From Bacteroidota bacterium (lineage in GTDB: Bacteria > Bacteroidota > Bacteroidia > UBA8524): a stretch of DNA of 14,595 nt. Shown piece by piece: positions 1 through 6,771 of this stretch. The translations under genes and the position numbers were made by a program. The stretch is from contig DQHT01000090.1 of assembly GCA_003531115.1 (NCBI GenBank), positions 3,567 to 18,161 of the forward strand, given 5' to 3'. Each line of letters starts with the position of its first letter. Position 1 is the first letter of the stretch. The notes under the pieces are model-generated. The model worked only from the letters and a program-made list of their open reading frames with translations. It was not told the DNA's origin and ran no database searches.

Positions 1-3000
1 GCGAGGACTTCGTTTTTATCGATGAAGAACTCGATTCAGTTTATGTTAACATACCGGCTCTTGGACTTGTTAGAAAAATGAATCCGAATACAATTCTCCC
101 CATAGATATCAGTGAACTTGGCAGCAACGAATCGGGTGACTTTGTTATTTATCTTGAAATCCTTACCAAAAACAAATGGTACCGCCGCGCAATAAGAATA
201 AAACGTATACCTCCTGTACCTGCAGCGGATGAAACAATCCATGATTTCTACGTTCCTAATGCCTGCTCATTTAACGCACCGAAAGGATTTGGTGAGGCAG
301 AAGTATATATTCTTTATTCCAATCTGGTAAAAAAAGCGAACAAGACAATAACCAGACCTTTGATTCTGGTAGAAGGATATGATCCAAGTTCTATGGACTA
401 CGGATCGATCAAATGGGGTACATTCAGTACAGGAAAATCGTACAATGAATTTGGTGAAGAAGTTTACCAGCAGTTATTATTGATGCCTCAGCTATTGGCC
501 CAGCTAACCGGATTAGACTATGATATTGTTATCGTAAATTTTAAAACCAGTAGTCTGAATCTTGAAACCAATGCAGCCACATTGGCCAAAATCATCCAGT
601 GGACCAAATACCGTACACAAGGGAATGAAGGAGTCACCCTAATGGGCGCGAGTATGGGAGGGATTGTTTCGCAAATAGCTATGAACCTGCTAGATAAATC
701 CGATTGCAAAACCTGTGTTGAGACTTTTGTTTCATATGACGCTCCCTACCATGGCGCCAATATTCCGATGGGCATACAGGAATCTGCAAAATACTTTTAC
801 GAGAGTTTGGCGAAAGCGGAGCTTCAATATGTTTTCAAACTTAATGTTCCCGCAGCCAAAGAGTTACTCTATGAACATGTAAACCAAAACACGGAACGCC
901 AGGCCTGGTTAACTACTTTCAGCCAAATGAACAAAAAACTTGCAACCTTTAATGTTTGCCTTGCCTCAAGTTCCAACACTTCCATTATGAACGGTATTAA
1001 CGATGGGGATGAACTTTTGTTCTTTAAAGTGAAGGCTAAAGTTGGCAAAAAAACGTTCACAGACTTTCATGTCTATTCGGCAAATCGCTTTGATCATTTG
1101 GTCATGTCGGCCAAATTTCCAAGTTCCTATGCAGGAGGTATCCCCAGATACTTTGCCAGTAAAACGGCATTCTATTTCCCAAATTCCTATAACTACGATG
1201 GATTGCCTGGTAGTGTCTCCAATTTTATTGGTGAAATGCACGACGAATTGGAAAAAGAAGCAGCCAATATAAAATTTAAATATTTAATGGATATAGACGG
1301 GCCGGGTATGCCAAAAGGGAGAAACCATTCTTTTGTGCCTACAATTTCTGCTATGGATTATTCGATAAACAACCCATTAGTCAACTTAACTAATATAGAC
1401 TGGGAAACCCCGCACATTTCAAGGCCATTTGATATGGTTTTCTTTGCGAGCCAAAATGACTTCCATGTACTCATTTCGAATGAACAAATAAATAACCTGG
1501 TTAAAATACTTGAGCAAAAAATTAACAGTTATATTGATTTGTCTGTTCTGCCTTATAATAATTACACAACCTTTAACTTTGGGCAAAGGGATTTTTCCTC
1601 ATTCGGTTCCATTTCAATTCACTCTGGAGGTCAATTAAATTTCAATAACGCCATTTTAGTCAATTACGGAAATGTCGTATCTGATCCGCTTGCTGATATT
1701 AGCAAAATCTACGCCCGCAGTTCTAGCTGCAATGCTCATGTCAACTGCGAAGCCAATGGTTCCATCGTTTTGGGTGGTACAAAACCGAACGGCGACCAAT
1801 TAACCGCCGAAGTCGAATTCCGTAAAGGAAGCATCCTTGAGCTTCAATCGGATGCGGTATTGCGGGTTCGGGATGGATCTACCCTTATTATCGATGAAGG
1901 GGCGCTGTTAATCATTCATCCGGGGGCTCAAATTATTTTGGAAGGTGAAAATGCAGTTCTGGAACTGCGTGGCAAAGTGCGCCTGGAAAATGATGCGGTG
2001 TTTAGCTTCACCAAAGGGGCCGCTGCAAAGGGTGGGTTTGTTCGCTTTAACTATAAGGAAGATGCTGCGGATAATTTTGAATTGATGGGTCCGAATTGTA
2101 AGATCAACCTGACAGGGGAAACCTATTTTGCTGATAAAATTGTTGAAATAGAAGGAAATACAAAACTTATCCTTCCTAATTTTACCATACCTACCGGCTT
2201 GCAGCTTGCTGAATTTAAACTAAAAGACGGCGTGGTTGCCTATACGGGCGATGGAAGCATTGACGTTTACTGCCCTACCCGCTTTGATAATGTGGATTTC
2301 GAACAGGTGGGCGATCAGGTGGCTACGGCAGTAATTACCCACGGACAAGCTTCGCTCTCTATTGAAAACTGCATTTTCAAATCCCTGATATTGGGAATTA
2401 AAGCCCTAAATAATGACCTGGGCTCTGATCTCCTCATAAAAAACAATCGCTTTTTTCAATGTGCATCGGGGGTTGAGACCTATGGCCGAAAAACGACACT
2501 CGATGGCAATGAGTTTTCGAATTGTGGATTTGGTCTTCTTATAGACGGAACTACTGATGTCGTTTTACAGGGAACGGATTTCATCTACAATTTTGTCGGA
2601 TTGGAAACCAGTGGAACAAATACCCACGTGCGCGCGGAAGGCTGTTGGTTCCTCAGGAATGAATATGGAATCTCGGATTTTAATGAAACCAAATTCACCT
2701 TCTCCTGTACCCCATTTGAACAAAACAATGTGGGGGTGTTTACCAATGGAAAAGTGAATATGAGTCCGAACTATGTGTTCCCCGGCCAGACATTGGGTGG
2801 TGAGAACAATACCTTCTTCCAGAACCAGACGGCACTTCAGCTTGACCTGGCGGAGCTTCATCTGAAAAACGGACAAAACAACTTTACGGTCGGAACATCG
2901 GGCCAGGTGCCGAATTTTATGATGGGTTCCCTGGTTCACAGCACCATGTATTTACCGAATAATATCCTTGATGTGTCAGGGAATTATTTCGATAATGTTC

Positions 3001-3470
3001 CTTCCGGGGGGATCAGTGCCGCTAACGGTACCTTATACAACCTGCTGGCCTTTGGTGGTTCGGGTGCAAATGGGGCCATAGTTACCTTAAACGGGGTTCT
3101 GCTTAATTCCATCAATACCACCTGCTTTAGTCTGATCCGTAACTATCCGGATAATAAAGCTGAATTGGTATTGGATCCTGAAGAATACACCCATACAGGC
3201 CATGTCCGGCTGGAAGACCTCAAAGCCTATCCTAACCCAACCGAGGATATCATTATACTGGAGGGTAAAACGGAAATGCTTTCAAACAGGACCATCGTAC
3301 TCTACGACCTGAGTGGTAAAGAAATCCATAGAACAACATGGACTTTATTGCCAGGCCTCAACAGGACCCAACTTAATCTGCGCGAACTGGCCGATCCGGG
3401 GGTTTATCTGATCAAAATAATGGATGAATCCGGTGATTACCAGGCCGTACGGATTAGTCTTACTTATTAA
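1..3470 (+). CDS. Secreted alpha/beta-hydrolase plus beta-helix protein with T9SS sorting domain (5' partial)
   Basis: The frame is open from the window edge (first full codon at 3) to TAA at 3468, so the N-terminus is missing. The first ATG, at 78, is followed by no signal peptide, which a T9SS cargo needs, so it is probably internal. Numbering from that Met (1130 residues): residues 95-240 carry an alpha/beta-hydrolase fold with the nucleophile elbow GASMGG (Ser192) and the segment YDAPYHGANIP; His417 in RNHSFVPT is a candidate catalytic His. This resembles PGAP1/lipase-like hydrolases. Residues about 585-645 are short alternating strands rich in LxI/VxxGA, and about 763-892 hold N-x-F / G-hydrophobic repeats typical of a right-handed parallel beta-helix. 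Residues about 1046-1130 form a Por-type C-terminal sorting domain, from LKAYPNP through VLYDLSGKE to GVYLIKI. Inference: it is exported across the outer membrane and attached to the surface or released, acting on an ester or lipid substrate, with the beta-helix as binding or spacer region. Substrate unknown. Confidence 0.93.
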   Translation, partial: EDFVFIDEELDSVYVNIPALGLVRKMNPNTILPIDISELGSNESGDFVIYLEILTKNKWYRRAIRIKRIPPVPAADETIHDFYVPNACSFNAPKGFGEAEVYILYSNLVKKANKTITRPLILVEGYDPSSMDYGSIKWGTFSTGKSYNEFGEEVYQQLLLMPQLLAQLTGLDYDIVIVNFKTSSLNLETNAATLAKIIQWTKYRTQGNEGVTLMGASMGGIVSQIAMNLLDKSDCKTCVETFVSYDAPYHGANIPMGIQESAKYFYESLAKAELQYVFKLNVPAAKELLYEHVNQNTERQAWLTTFSQMNKKLATFNVCLASSSNTSIMNGINDGDELLFFKVKAKVGKKTFTDFHVYSANRFDHLVMSAKFPSSYAGGIPRYFASKTAFYFPNSYNYDGLPGSVSNFIGEMHDELEKEAANIKFKYLMDIDGPGMPKGRNHSFVPTISAMDYSINNPLVNLTNIDWETPHISRPFDMVFFASQNDFHVLISNEQINNLVKILEQKINSYIDLSVLPYNNYTTFNFGQRDFSSFGSISIHSGGQLNFNNAILVNYGNVVSDPLADISKIYARSSSCNAHVNCEANGSIVLGGTKPNGDQLTAEVEFRKGSILELQSDAVLRVRDGSTLIIDEGALLIIHPGAQIILEGENAVLELRGKVRLENDAVFSFTKGAAAKGGFVRFNYKEDAADNFELMGPNCKINLTGETYFADKIVEIEGNTKLILPNFTIPTGLQLAEFKLKDGVVAYTGDGSIDVYCPTRFDNVDFEQVGDQVATAVITHGQASLSIENCIFKSLILGIKALNNDLGSDLLIKNNRFFQCASGVETYGRKTTLDGNEFSNCGFGLLIDGTTDVVLQGTDFIYNFVGLETSGTNTHVRAEGCWFLRNEYGISDFNETKFTFSCTPFEQNNVGVFTNGKVNMSPNYVFPGQTLGGENNTFFQNQTALQLDLAELHLKNGQNNFTVGTSGQVPNFMMGSLVHSTMYLPNNILDVSGNYFDNVPSGGISAANGTLYNLLAFGGSGANGAIVTLNGVLLNSINTTCFSLIRNYPDNKAELVLDPEEYTHTGHVRLEDLKAYPNPTEDIIILEGKTEMLSNRTIVLYDLSGKEIHRTTWTLLPGLNRTQLNLRELADPGVYLIKIMDESGDYQAVRISLTY

Positions 3471-3491
3471 TGGAATACTCATCAATATATC

Positions 3492-3524
3492 AAGGATGGT
3501 GCTCTCAGGCACCTTCCTTTTTAT
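3492..3524 (+). terminator. Rho-independent terminator after the T9SS-sorted gene
   Basis: Arms 3492-3502 (aaggatggtgc) and 3509-3519 (gcaccttcctt) pair over 11 positions with one mismatch around a 6-nt loop, and the right arm runs into a T-rich tail (ttttta). It lies 22 nt after the stop codon of the surface protein, which is where its terminator would be expected. Confidence 0.75.
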
Positions 3525-3525
3525 C

Positions 3526-3593
3526 CGCCCTCCTACGCTATTCCCGCCACTTCGTTGCGGGAATAGCTTCGGCGGGCAAAGGCGGGCGAAGCT
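3526..3593. repeat. CCGCC...AGCTTCGGCGG repeat, copy 1, with nested hairpin
   Basis: The core is a perfect 11-bp inverted repeat, gctattcccgc at 3537-3547 and gcgggaatagc at 3557-3567, with a 9-nt loop. It is enclosed by diverged outer words (left gccctcctacgct ending at 3539, right agcttcggcgggc at 3566-3578), the same pair of words that bound copies 2 and 3 at 5748-5808 and 6226-6288. A further word, ggcgggcgaagct, sits at 3581-3593 and runs into the stop codon of the minus-strand b5-like gene. It lies between two convergent genes and could end transcription from the minus side, but has no T-run. Confidence 0.7.
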
Positions 3594-3846
3594 AATCAAT
3601 CGACCCATGATAGGACTTCAACTTCCCCACAATTTCCATACGCGTGAATACCTCAGCGGTATGGGGGGCATCTTTGAGCTCGGCGGTAAGGTCCTGGCCA
3701 GCCCAGTGTTCGTAATGCTGGCCCTTCTGCCAGAGACGGCTTGGGCCTACGTCGTAGATGAGTCCGCGGAAGGCCACCCAGGTTTCGGGGCGGTCCTGCC
3801 CGTTTCTCAGGGCCAGTTGGGAAAGACTGAACTCACGCAATTCCAT
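3592..3846 (-). CDS. Small cytochrome-b5-like heme/steroid-binding domain protein
   Basis: An 84-residue soluble protein that is a bare cytochrome b5-like domain. The N-terminus FSLSQLALRNG is followed by the WVAFRGLIYDV strand typical of the fold, then KGQHYEHWAGQDLT, the b5 'H...AGxDLT' signature, and later DAPH. His44 and His62 are the likely heme ligands, with His47 an alternative to His44. The family's short bacterial members are about this length and bind heme or a hydrophobic ligand; partner and ligand cannot be read here. The open frame extends upstream to 4044, but that part is antisense to the kinase gene. The ATG at 3846 is preceded by AGGAA about 10 nt upstream and begins where family similarity begins. 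It diverges from the histidine kinase with 31 bp between starts. Its TAG stop (3592-3594) overlaps the last bases of a dispersed repeat word. Confidence 0.85.
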   Translation of the reverse strand: MELREFSLSQLALRNGQDRPETWVAFRGLIYDVGPSRLWQKGQHYEHWAGQDLTAELKDAPHTAEVFTRMEIVGKLKSYHGSID

Positions 3847-3877
3847 ATGTTGAGATTCCTGCAATACTAAGTGAAAA

Positions 3878-5005
3878 ATGAAAACCCGCGGATTTTTTCT
3901 TCTCCTGCTGCTCTTTACCGGCGCCTGCTTTGCCTGGTGGGTGATCCAGCTTGAGCGTCTGAACCGCACGAACCTGGAAATGCAGGAAGAACTGCTGCAC
4001 CTGCGGGTGGAACAGGTGCAAAACCAGGTGCTTTGGCAGGGCATTAAAGACAGTAGTGCCGAAACTCCTCTGCGTATCCAGGTGGGGTCGCTGGTATTTT
4101 TTCTCTCTGAGGCGCAATGGAAAAACTTAAAAAATCAATACCCCCAGCTCGAACTGAGCCGGGACGGGGATTACCTCTTCATAGAACCCCGGACCAGCCA
4201 CCTTGCTTTTATCCGGGAGAAGGCGAAGGCTGTAAGGAACCGGCAGATCGCGGAGAGCAGCCTGTTCTTCTCCCTTTTGTTTATTGGCTTTATCTGGATC
4301 TATAAAGGATTAGTCCAGGCCATAGACCTCAGCGACCAGCAAACGAATTTTCTGGTATCTATTACCCATGAGCTTAAAACACCCATTGCCTCTTCGCGCC
4401 TGCTTTTTGAAACCATGGTACGCCACCCGGTGGAGGCGGAAAAGGTGGTGGAACTAAGCAGGGCGGGTATTGAAAGCAGCAAACACCAGCTTGACCTGGT
4501 AGAATCCCTCCTTATTGCCTCGCGGCTTGAAAATCGTTCCCTGGAATTTCCCCTGCACCGGGTCGATCTAAGCAGCTGGCTCCATAAGGAAGTTGAACTC
4601 CTGCAGCGCGAGTATCAACATGCTCTTAACCTGGAACTGGCCATAGCGCCTGGTATTGAAGGGCTGATCGAAGATATGAGTCTGCGTTTGAGTTTAGCGA
4701 ACCTCATCTCCAATGCCCGGAAATATGCCGGAAAGGAGTCGTTCTTGTTTGTCGGGCTCAGCAAAAAAGATGGAAACGCCCTGATCCAGGTTGGCGATAC
4801 CGGACCGGGAATTCCGGATCAGGAGAAAAAACGCATCTTCAAAAAATTCTACCGCCGCGGCGATGCCTATACCCATGTTCACCGGGGTACAGGGCTCGGC
4901 TTATTTATCGTGGCCGAAACGGCCAAAAGGCATAAGGGAAGGGTTTGGGTAGAAGACCGGAAACCGCAGGGAATTATGTTCAACCTTTTAATCAAATCAC
5001 CATGA
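3878..5005 (+). CDS. Membrane-bound sensor histidine kinase
   Basis: A 375-residue two-component kinase. Transmembrane segment 1 is at residues 6-24; a periplasmic part of about 100 residues follows, with a likely coiled coil at 25-52; transmembrane segment 2 is at 128-146. No HAMP is evident: the H-box SITHELKTP, with phosphoacceptor His164, begins 15 residues after TM2. The N-box is LISNARKYA (Asn279), G1 is DTGPGIP (Asp307), the F-box is IFKKFYRRGD and G2 is GTGLGLFIV, so the HATPase_c domain is complete. The start at 3878 gives the membrane anchor directly. The stop overlaps the regulator's start (ATGA at 5002-5005), implying translational coupling, and the regulator is the obvious partner. 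The sensed signal is unknown; the periplasmic region matches no sensor domain I recognise. Confidence 0.96.
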   Translation: MKTRGFFLLLLLFTGACFAWWVIQLERLNRTNLEMQEELLHLRVEQVQNQVLWQGIKDSSAETPLRIQVGSLVFFLSEAQWKNLKNQYPQLELSRDGDYLFIEPRTSHLAFIREKAKAVRNRQIAESSLFFSLLFIGFIWIYKGLVQAIDLSDQQTNFLVSITHELKTPIASSRLLFETMVRHPVEAEKVVELSRAGIESSKHQLDLVESLLIASRLENRSLEFPLHRVDLSSWLHKEVELLQREYQHALNLELAIAPGIEGLIEDMSLRLSLANLISNARKYAGKESFLFVGLSKKDGNALIQVGDTGPGIPDQEKKRIFKKFYRRGDAYTHVHRGTGLGLFIVAETAKRHKGRVWVEDRKPQGIMFNLLIKSP

Positions 5006-5715
5006 AACCACGTATTTTATTGATGGAAGACGAGCTTGAGTTCCGCCGTATGTTGGCCATGAACCTGGAGCTGGAAGGCTATACCGTATCGGAAGCTGAA
5101 GATGGACTGGAAGCCATAAACCTGTTTGAATCTCAACATTTTGACCTCTGCCTGCTGGATGTGATGGTTCCTTATGTAAACGGACACAGTGTTTGCGAGC
5201 GGATCCGTTTGCATCAGGAGAAGATCCCGATCCTTTTCTTATCGGCGCTGAACGCTACCCACGACCGGGTTGACGGCCTGCGCCGGGGGGCTGACGATTA
5301 TGTTGCCAAACCTTTCCATTTGGAGGAGCTGTTTATCAAGATAAGCCGTCTGATCCGGAAAGGCTATTGGCTGGATGAGGCGTTGAAATCGGATGTGGCG
5401 GACAGTTCGTTATTCCGCTTTGGCGAAAACGAGGTGGACCTAAGCCGTTATGAGGCGAAGGGGGTGTATGGGAAGTTTGCCCTGACGCGAAAGGAGGCTG
5501 ACTTGCTGCGCTTGTTTTTTGAACACCCGAATGAGATCCTCAGCCGGGAGCGGATCCTGCATACGGTATGGGGCTATAATGTTTTTCCAAGCACCAGGAG
5601 CATCGACAATTTTGTGTTGTTCCTGAGGCAGAAGTTTGAGGAGGATACGAAAAATCCGCTGTACTTCAGGGCTGTGAGGGGGGTGGGGTATCGGTTTACG
5701 CCGAAGGGGAGGTAG
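5002..5715 (+). CDS. OmpR/PhoB-family response regulator
   Basis: A 237-residue regulator. The receiver domain covers residues 3-118, with acidic pocket Glu9/Asp10, phosphoacceptor Asp53 in CLLDVMVP, Ser81 at the switch position and Lys103 in AKPF. A winged-helix DNA-binding domain spans about 138-234, with LTRKEADLLRLF, the ILSRERILHTVWG recognition region, SIDNFVLFLRQK and the C-terminal RAVRGVGYRF wing. The frame is open to 4945, but the ATG at 5002 starts exactly at the conserved MKPRILLMEDE strand and gives the 4-bp overlap with the kinase, so the first 19 codons of the longer frame are rejected. It is phosphorylated by the upstream kinase by inference; target genes are not visible. The next 1 kb is free of genes. 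Confidence 0.97.
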   Translation: MKPRILLMEDELEFRRMLAMNLELEGYTVSEAEDGLEAINLFESQHFDLCLLDVMVPYVNGHSVCERIRLHQEKIPILFLSALNATHDRVDGLRRGADDYVAKPFHLEELFIKISRLIRKGYWLDEALKSDVADSSLFRFGENEVDLSRYEAKGVYGKFALTRKEADLLRLFFEHPNEILSRERILHTVWGYNVFPSTRSIDNFVLFLRQKFEEDTKNPLYFRAVRGVGYRFTPKGR

Positions 5716-5747
5716 GATGTGGGGAGCGGGACCTGCGGTCTGAGCGG

Positions 5748-5808
5748 GTCCGCCTACGCTCGTCAAAATTGGTTATTGTCTGACGTATGTACACGAGCTT
5801 CGGCGGAC
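5748..5808. repeat. CCGCC...AGCTTCGGCGG inverted repeat, copy 2
   Basis: The left arm gtccgcctacgctcgt (5748-5763) and right arm acgagcttcggcggac (5793-5808) are complementary at 14 of 16 positions across a 29-nt spacer. It lies 32 nt after the response regulator stop and could form the 3' hairpin of the operon transcript; there is no T-run. Confidence 0.75.
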
Positions 5809-5886
5809 GAGGGGAGCGAGGGAGCGTATGAGTCAGGAGTTCTATTTCATCGGGACGCAGAGGGGTTTGAATTTGAGGGCGTCTAC

Positions 5887-5993
5887 AAAAACCCCGATAG
5901 GGGTGAAAGGATTGTAGAAAAATGGCGCCCCCCGGGAATACCGAAATCCTTAAACGTCGATTTAGATAACCTGATGCTTCACAAGGATTTCGG
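5887..5993 (+). repeat. Composite dispersed repeat, copy A
   Basis: The unit starts with a small palindrome, aaaaaccccgataggggtga, continues aaggattgtag (to 5917), and after about 20 nt carries an 11-bp perfect inverted repeat: ccgaaatcctt at 5941-5951 and aaggatttcgg at 5983-5993, with a 31-nt loop. The same order of parts recurs at 8223-8331 and, partly, at 10859-10919. Only the short arms and palindromes are conserved while the loops differ, which suggests selection on structure or on the arm sequence. Confidence 0.8.
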
Positions 5994-6080
5994 AATCAGG
6001 TGCCTTGGTCTGCCTTTGCTCGGTCCGGGATGATGTTAACCCGCAAGATTGTGGACGAGCTTGAGCGGACGACCCCACAT

Positions 6081-6179
6081 TTTTGTTGATCCGATGTTGT
6101 ATCACCCCTACGGGGTTTTTGATCTTGTGGGGCTTGGTTGCTATAATCCTTTCACCCCTGACGGGGTTTTGTTGATCCG
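6081..6179 (-). repeat. Composite dispersed repeat, reverse-oriented double copy
   Basis: Two palindromes of the same ACCCC..GGGGT type as at 5887 lie here in the opposite orientation: tcacccctacggggttttt at 6102-6120 and ctataatcctttcacccctg plus acggggtttt at 6141-6170. On the minus strand the second reads as aaaaccccg..aggggtgaaaggattatag, closely matching the copy at 5887-5917. The pair is bounded by a 13-bp exact direct repeat, ttttgttgatccg, at 6081-6093 and 6167-6179. No ccgaaatcctt arm accompanies it. Confidence 0.75.
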
Positions 6180-6225
6180 TGGAATATTGCTTGCGCTTAT
6201 TGCTGACGCGCGATTATTTTACACG

Positions 6226-6288
6226 GCCCGCCTTCGCTTTGTGAAGATTTCGTAATCATAGTTTTATTGTTCAAAAGCTTCGGCGGGC
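6226..6288. repeat. CCGCC...AGCTTCGGCGG inverted repeat, copy 3
   Basis: The left arm gcccgccttcgcttt (6226-6240) and right arm aaagcttcggcgggc (6274-6288) pair at 12 of 15 positions over a 33-nt A+T-rich spacer. The arms are the same words as in copies 1 and 2, while the spacer is unrelated. Confidence 0.72.
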
Positions 6289-6326
6289 GGAGCGCGGAGG
6301 GGTTTGTTTGCTTATTCTGAATTGAG

Positions 6327-6392
6327 TCTACTTTGAAATTGCATGGATTCTACCTTGAAATTACATGACTTCTATTTTGAAATTGCACGACT
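6327..6392. repeat. Three tandem 22-bp repeats
   Basis: The units at 6327-6348, 6349-6370 and 6371-6392 all read tctayyttgaaattrcaygr-like, with the conserved core ttgaaatt. They abut without spacers. Repeated short boxes of this style occur at the ends of some insertion sequences, such as IS21-type elements, but no transposase or second end is found nearby, so an IS remnant is only a possibility. Confidence 0.75.
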
Positions 6393-6529
6393 GTGTTGCA
6401 GGGTCGTGGGACTGGAAGATGGTGAGATCGATTAAAGCATTGGCAGAATGGAGGACATATTAGTGCGATGGACTGAGCTAAAACTTCAGATTAGTGTCCA
6501 CCCAGTACCCCCTCCGTTCGTTTGTAGTT

Positions 6530-6695
6530 GAAGCGGTCGGCCCAGAGGTCCTGACCGCTTCAAAAGTTGGTTTTGGGAATGACCATTGTTGTCGCTTCTT
6601 AAAAAAGATGGAATTACCTAAAAGCCAATATTTTCTCTCATTCTATCAATAAAGCGGTCAGGGCCTCTGGACCGGCCGCTTTATTGATAGAATGA
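6530..6695. repeat. Two-armed element: two palindromes that are inverted near-copies
   Basis: Arm 1 is a hairpin with gaagcggtc (6530-6538) and gaccgcttc (6553-6561). Arm 2 is a 20-bp perfect stem, tcattctatcaataaagcgg (6638-6657) and its complement at 6676-6695, with an 18-nt loop. The 30-nt core of arm 1 (6531-6560) and the reverse complement of the core of arm 2 (6652-6680) agree except at about three positions and end effects, including the shared motif ccagagg. About 75 nt of A+T-rich single-copy sequence separates the arms. No gene is enclosed. Arm 2 ends 76 nt before the flippase start. Confidence 0.8.
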
Positions 6696-6709
6696 TGGGC
6701 CCGTAAGAT

Positions 6710-6749
6710 TGTTCAATAGTCGAACGATCCAACATTCTAACAGTCCAAA
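6710..6749 (+). repeat. Octamer word array upstream of the flippase gene
   Basis: Five consecutive 8-nt words of the type agtcgaac, gatccaac, with the AAC ending conserved in three units. They form an 8-bp-period array directly before the flippase promoter region. The same words recur at 8344-8383 and, as reverse complements, at 9599-9643 and 10813-10840. Confidence 0.7.
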
Positions 6750-6758
6750 CAAAACTCA

Positions 6759-6766
6759 TACATTTG
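6759..6766 (+). promoter_or_regulatory. Candidate -7 promoter box of the flippase gene
   Basis: TACATTTG matches the Bacteroidota -7 consensus TAnnTTTG exactly and ends 5 nt before the ATG at 6772, which would make the transcript leaderless or nearly so. I see no TTG at the expected -33 distance, so confidence is limited. Confidence 0.4.
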
Positions 6767-6771
6767 GGTCC

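Larger units (their letters stand above)
5716..6758. other. Gene-free repeat-rich gap between the regulator and flippase genes
   Basis: About 1 kb with no convincing gene. It holds two copies of the CCGCC...AGCTTCGGCGG repeat, two copies of the AACCCC..GGGGTGA composite repeat in opposite orientations, a triple 22-bp tandem repeat, a two-armed nested palindrome and the start of an octamer array; these are listed separately. A degraded word like the right arm of the first family (acgagcttgagcgg) is at 6056-6069. In 6393-6529 I see only a short octamer-type fragment (about 6399-6414) and otherwise nothing recognisable. Open frames here are made of repeat sequence and lack protein-like features. 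Confidence 0.7.

Noticed and set aside
3847..4044. Upstream extension of the b5-like gene to an ATG at 4044
   Set aside because: The added 66 residues are antisense to the kinase N-terminus and unlike the family; the ATG at 3846 fits the domain start.
4945..5001. Upstream start for the response regulator
   Set aside because: It would lie inside the kinase coding region; the ATGA overlap at 5002 starts exactly at the receiver domain.
5719..6033. Possible 104-codon gene on the plus strand
   Set aside because: It is made of repeat palindromes (5748-5808 and 5887-5993), and the translation has no domain-like pattern or supported start.
6327..6392. CRISPR-like array
   Set aside because: The three 22-bp units abut directly with no spacers, and no cas gene is present.
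6709..6771. Upstream start for the flippase
   Set aside because: The 21 extra codons translate octamer repeat sequence; similarity and the hydrophobic pattern begin at 6772.
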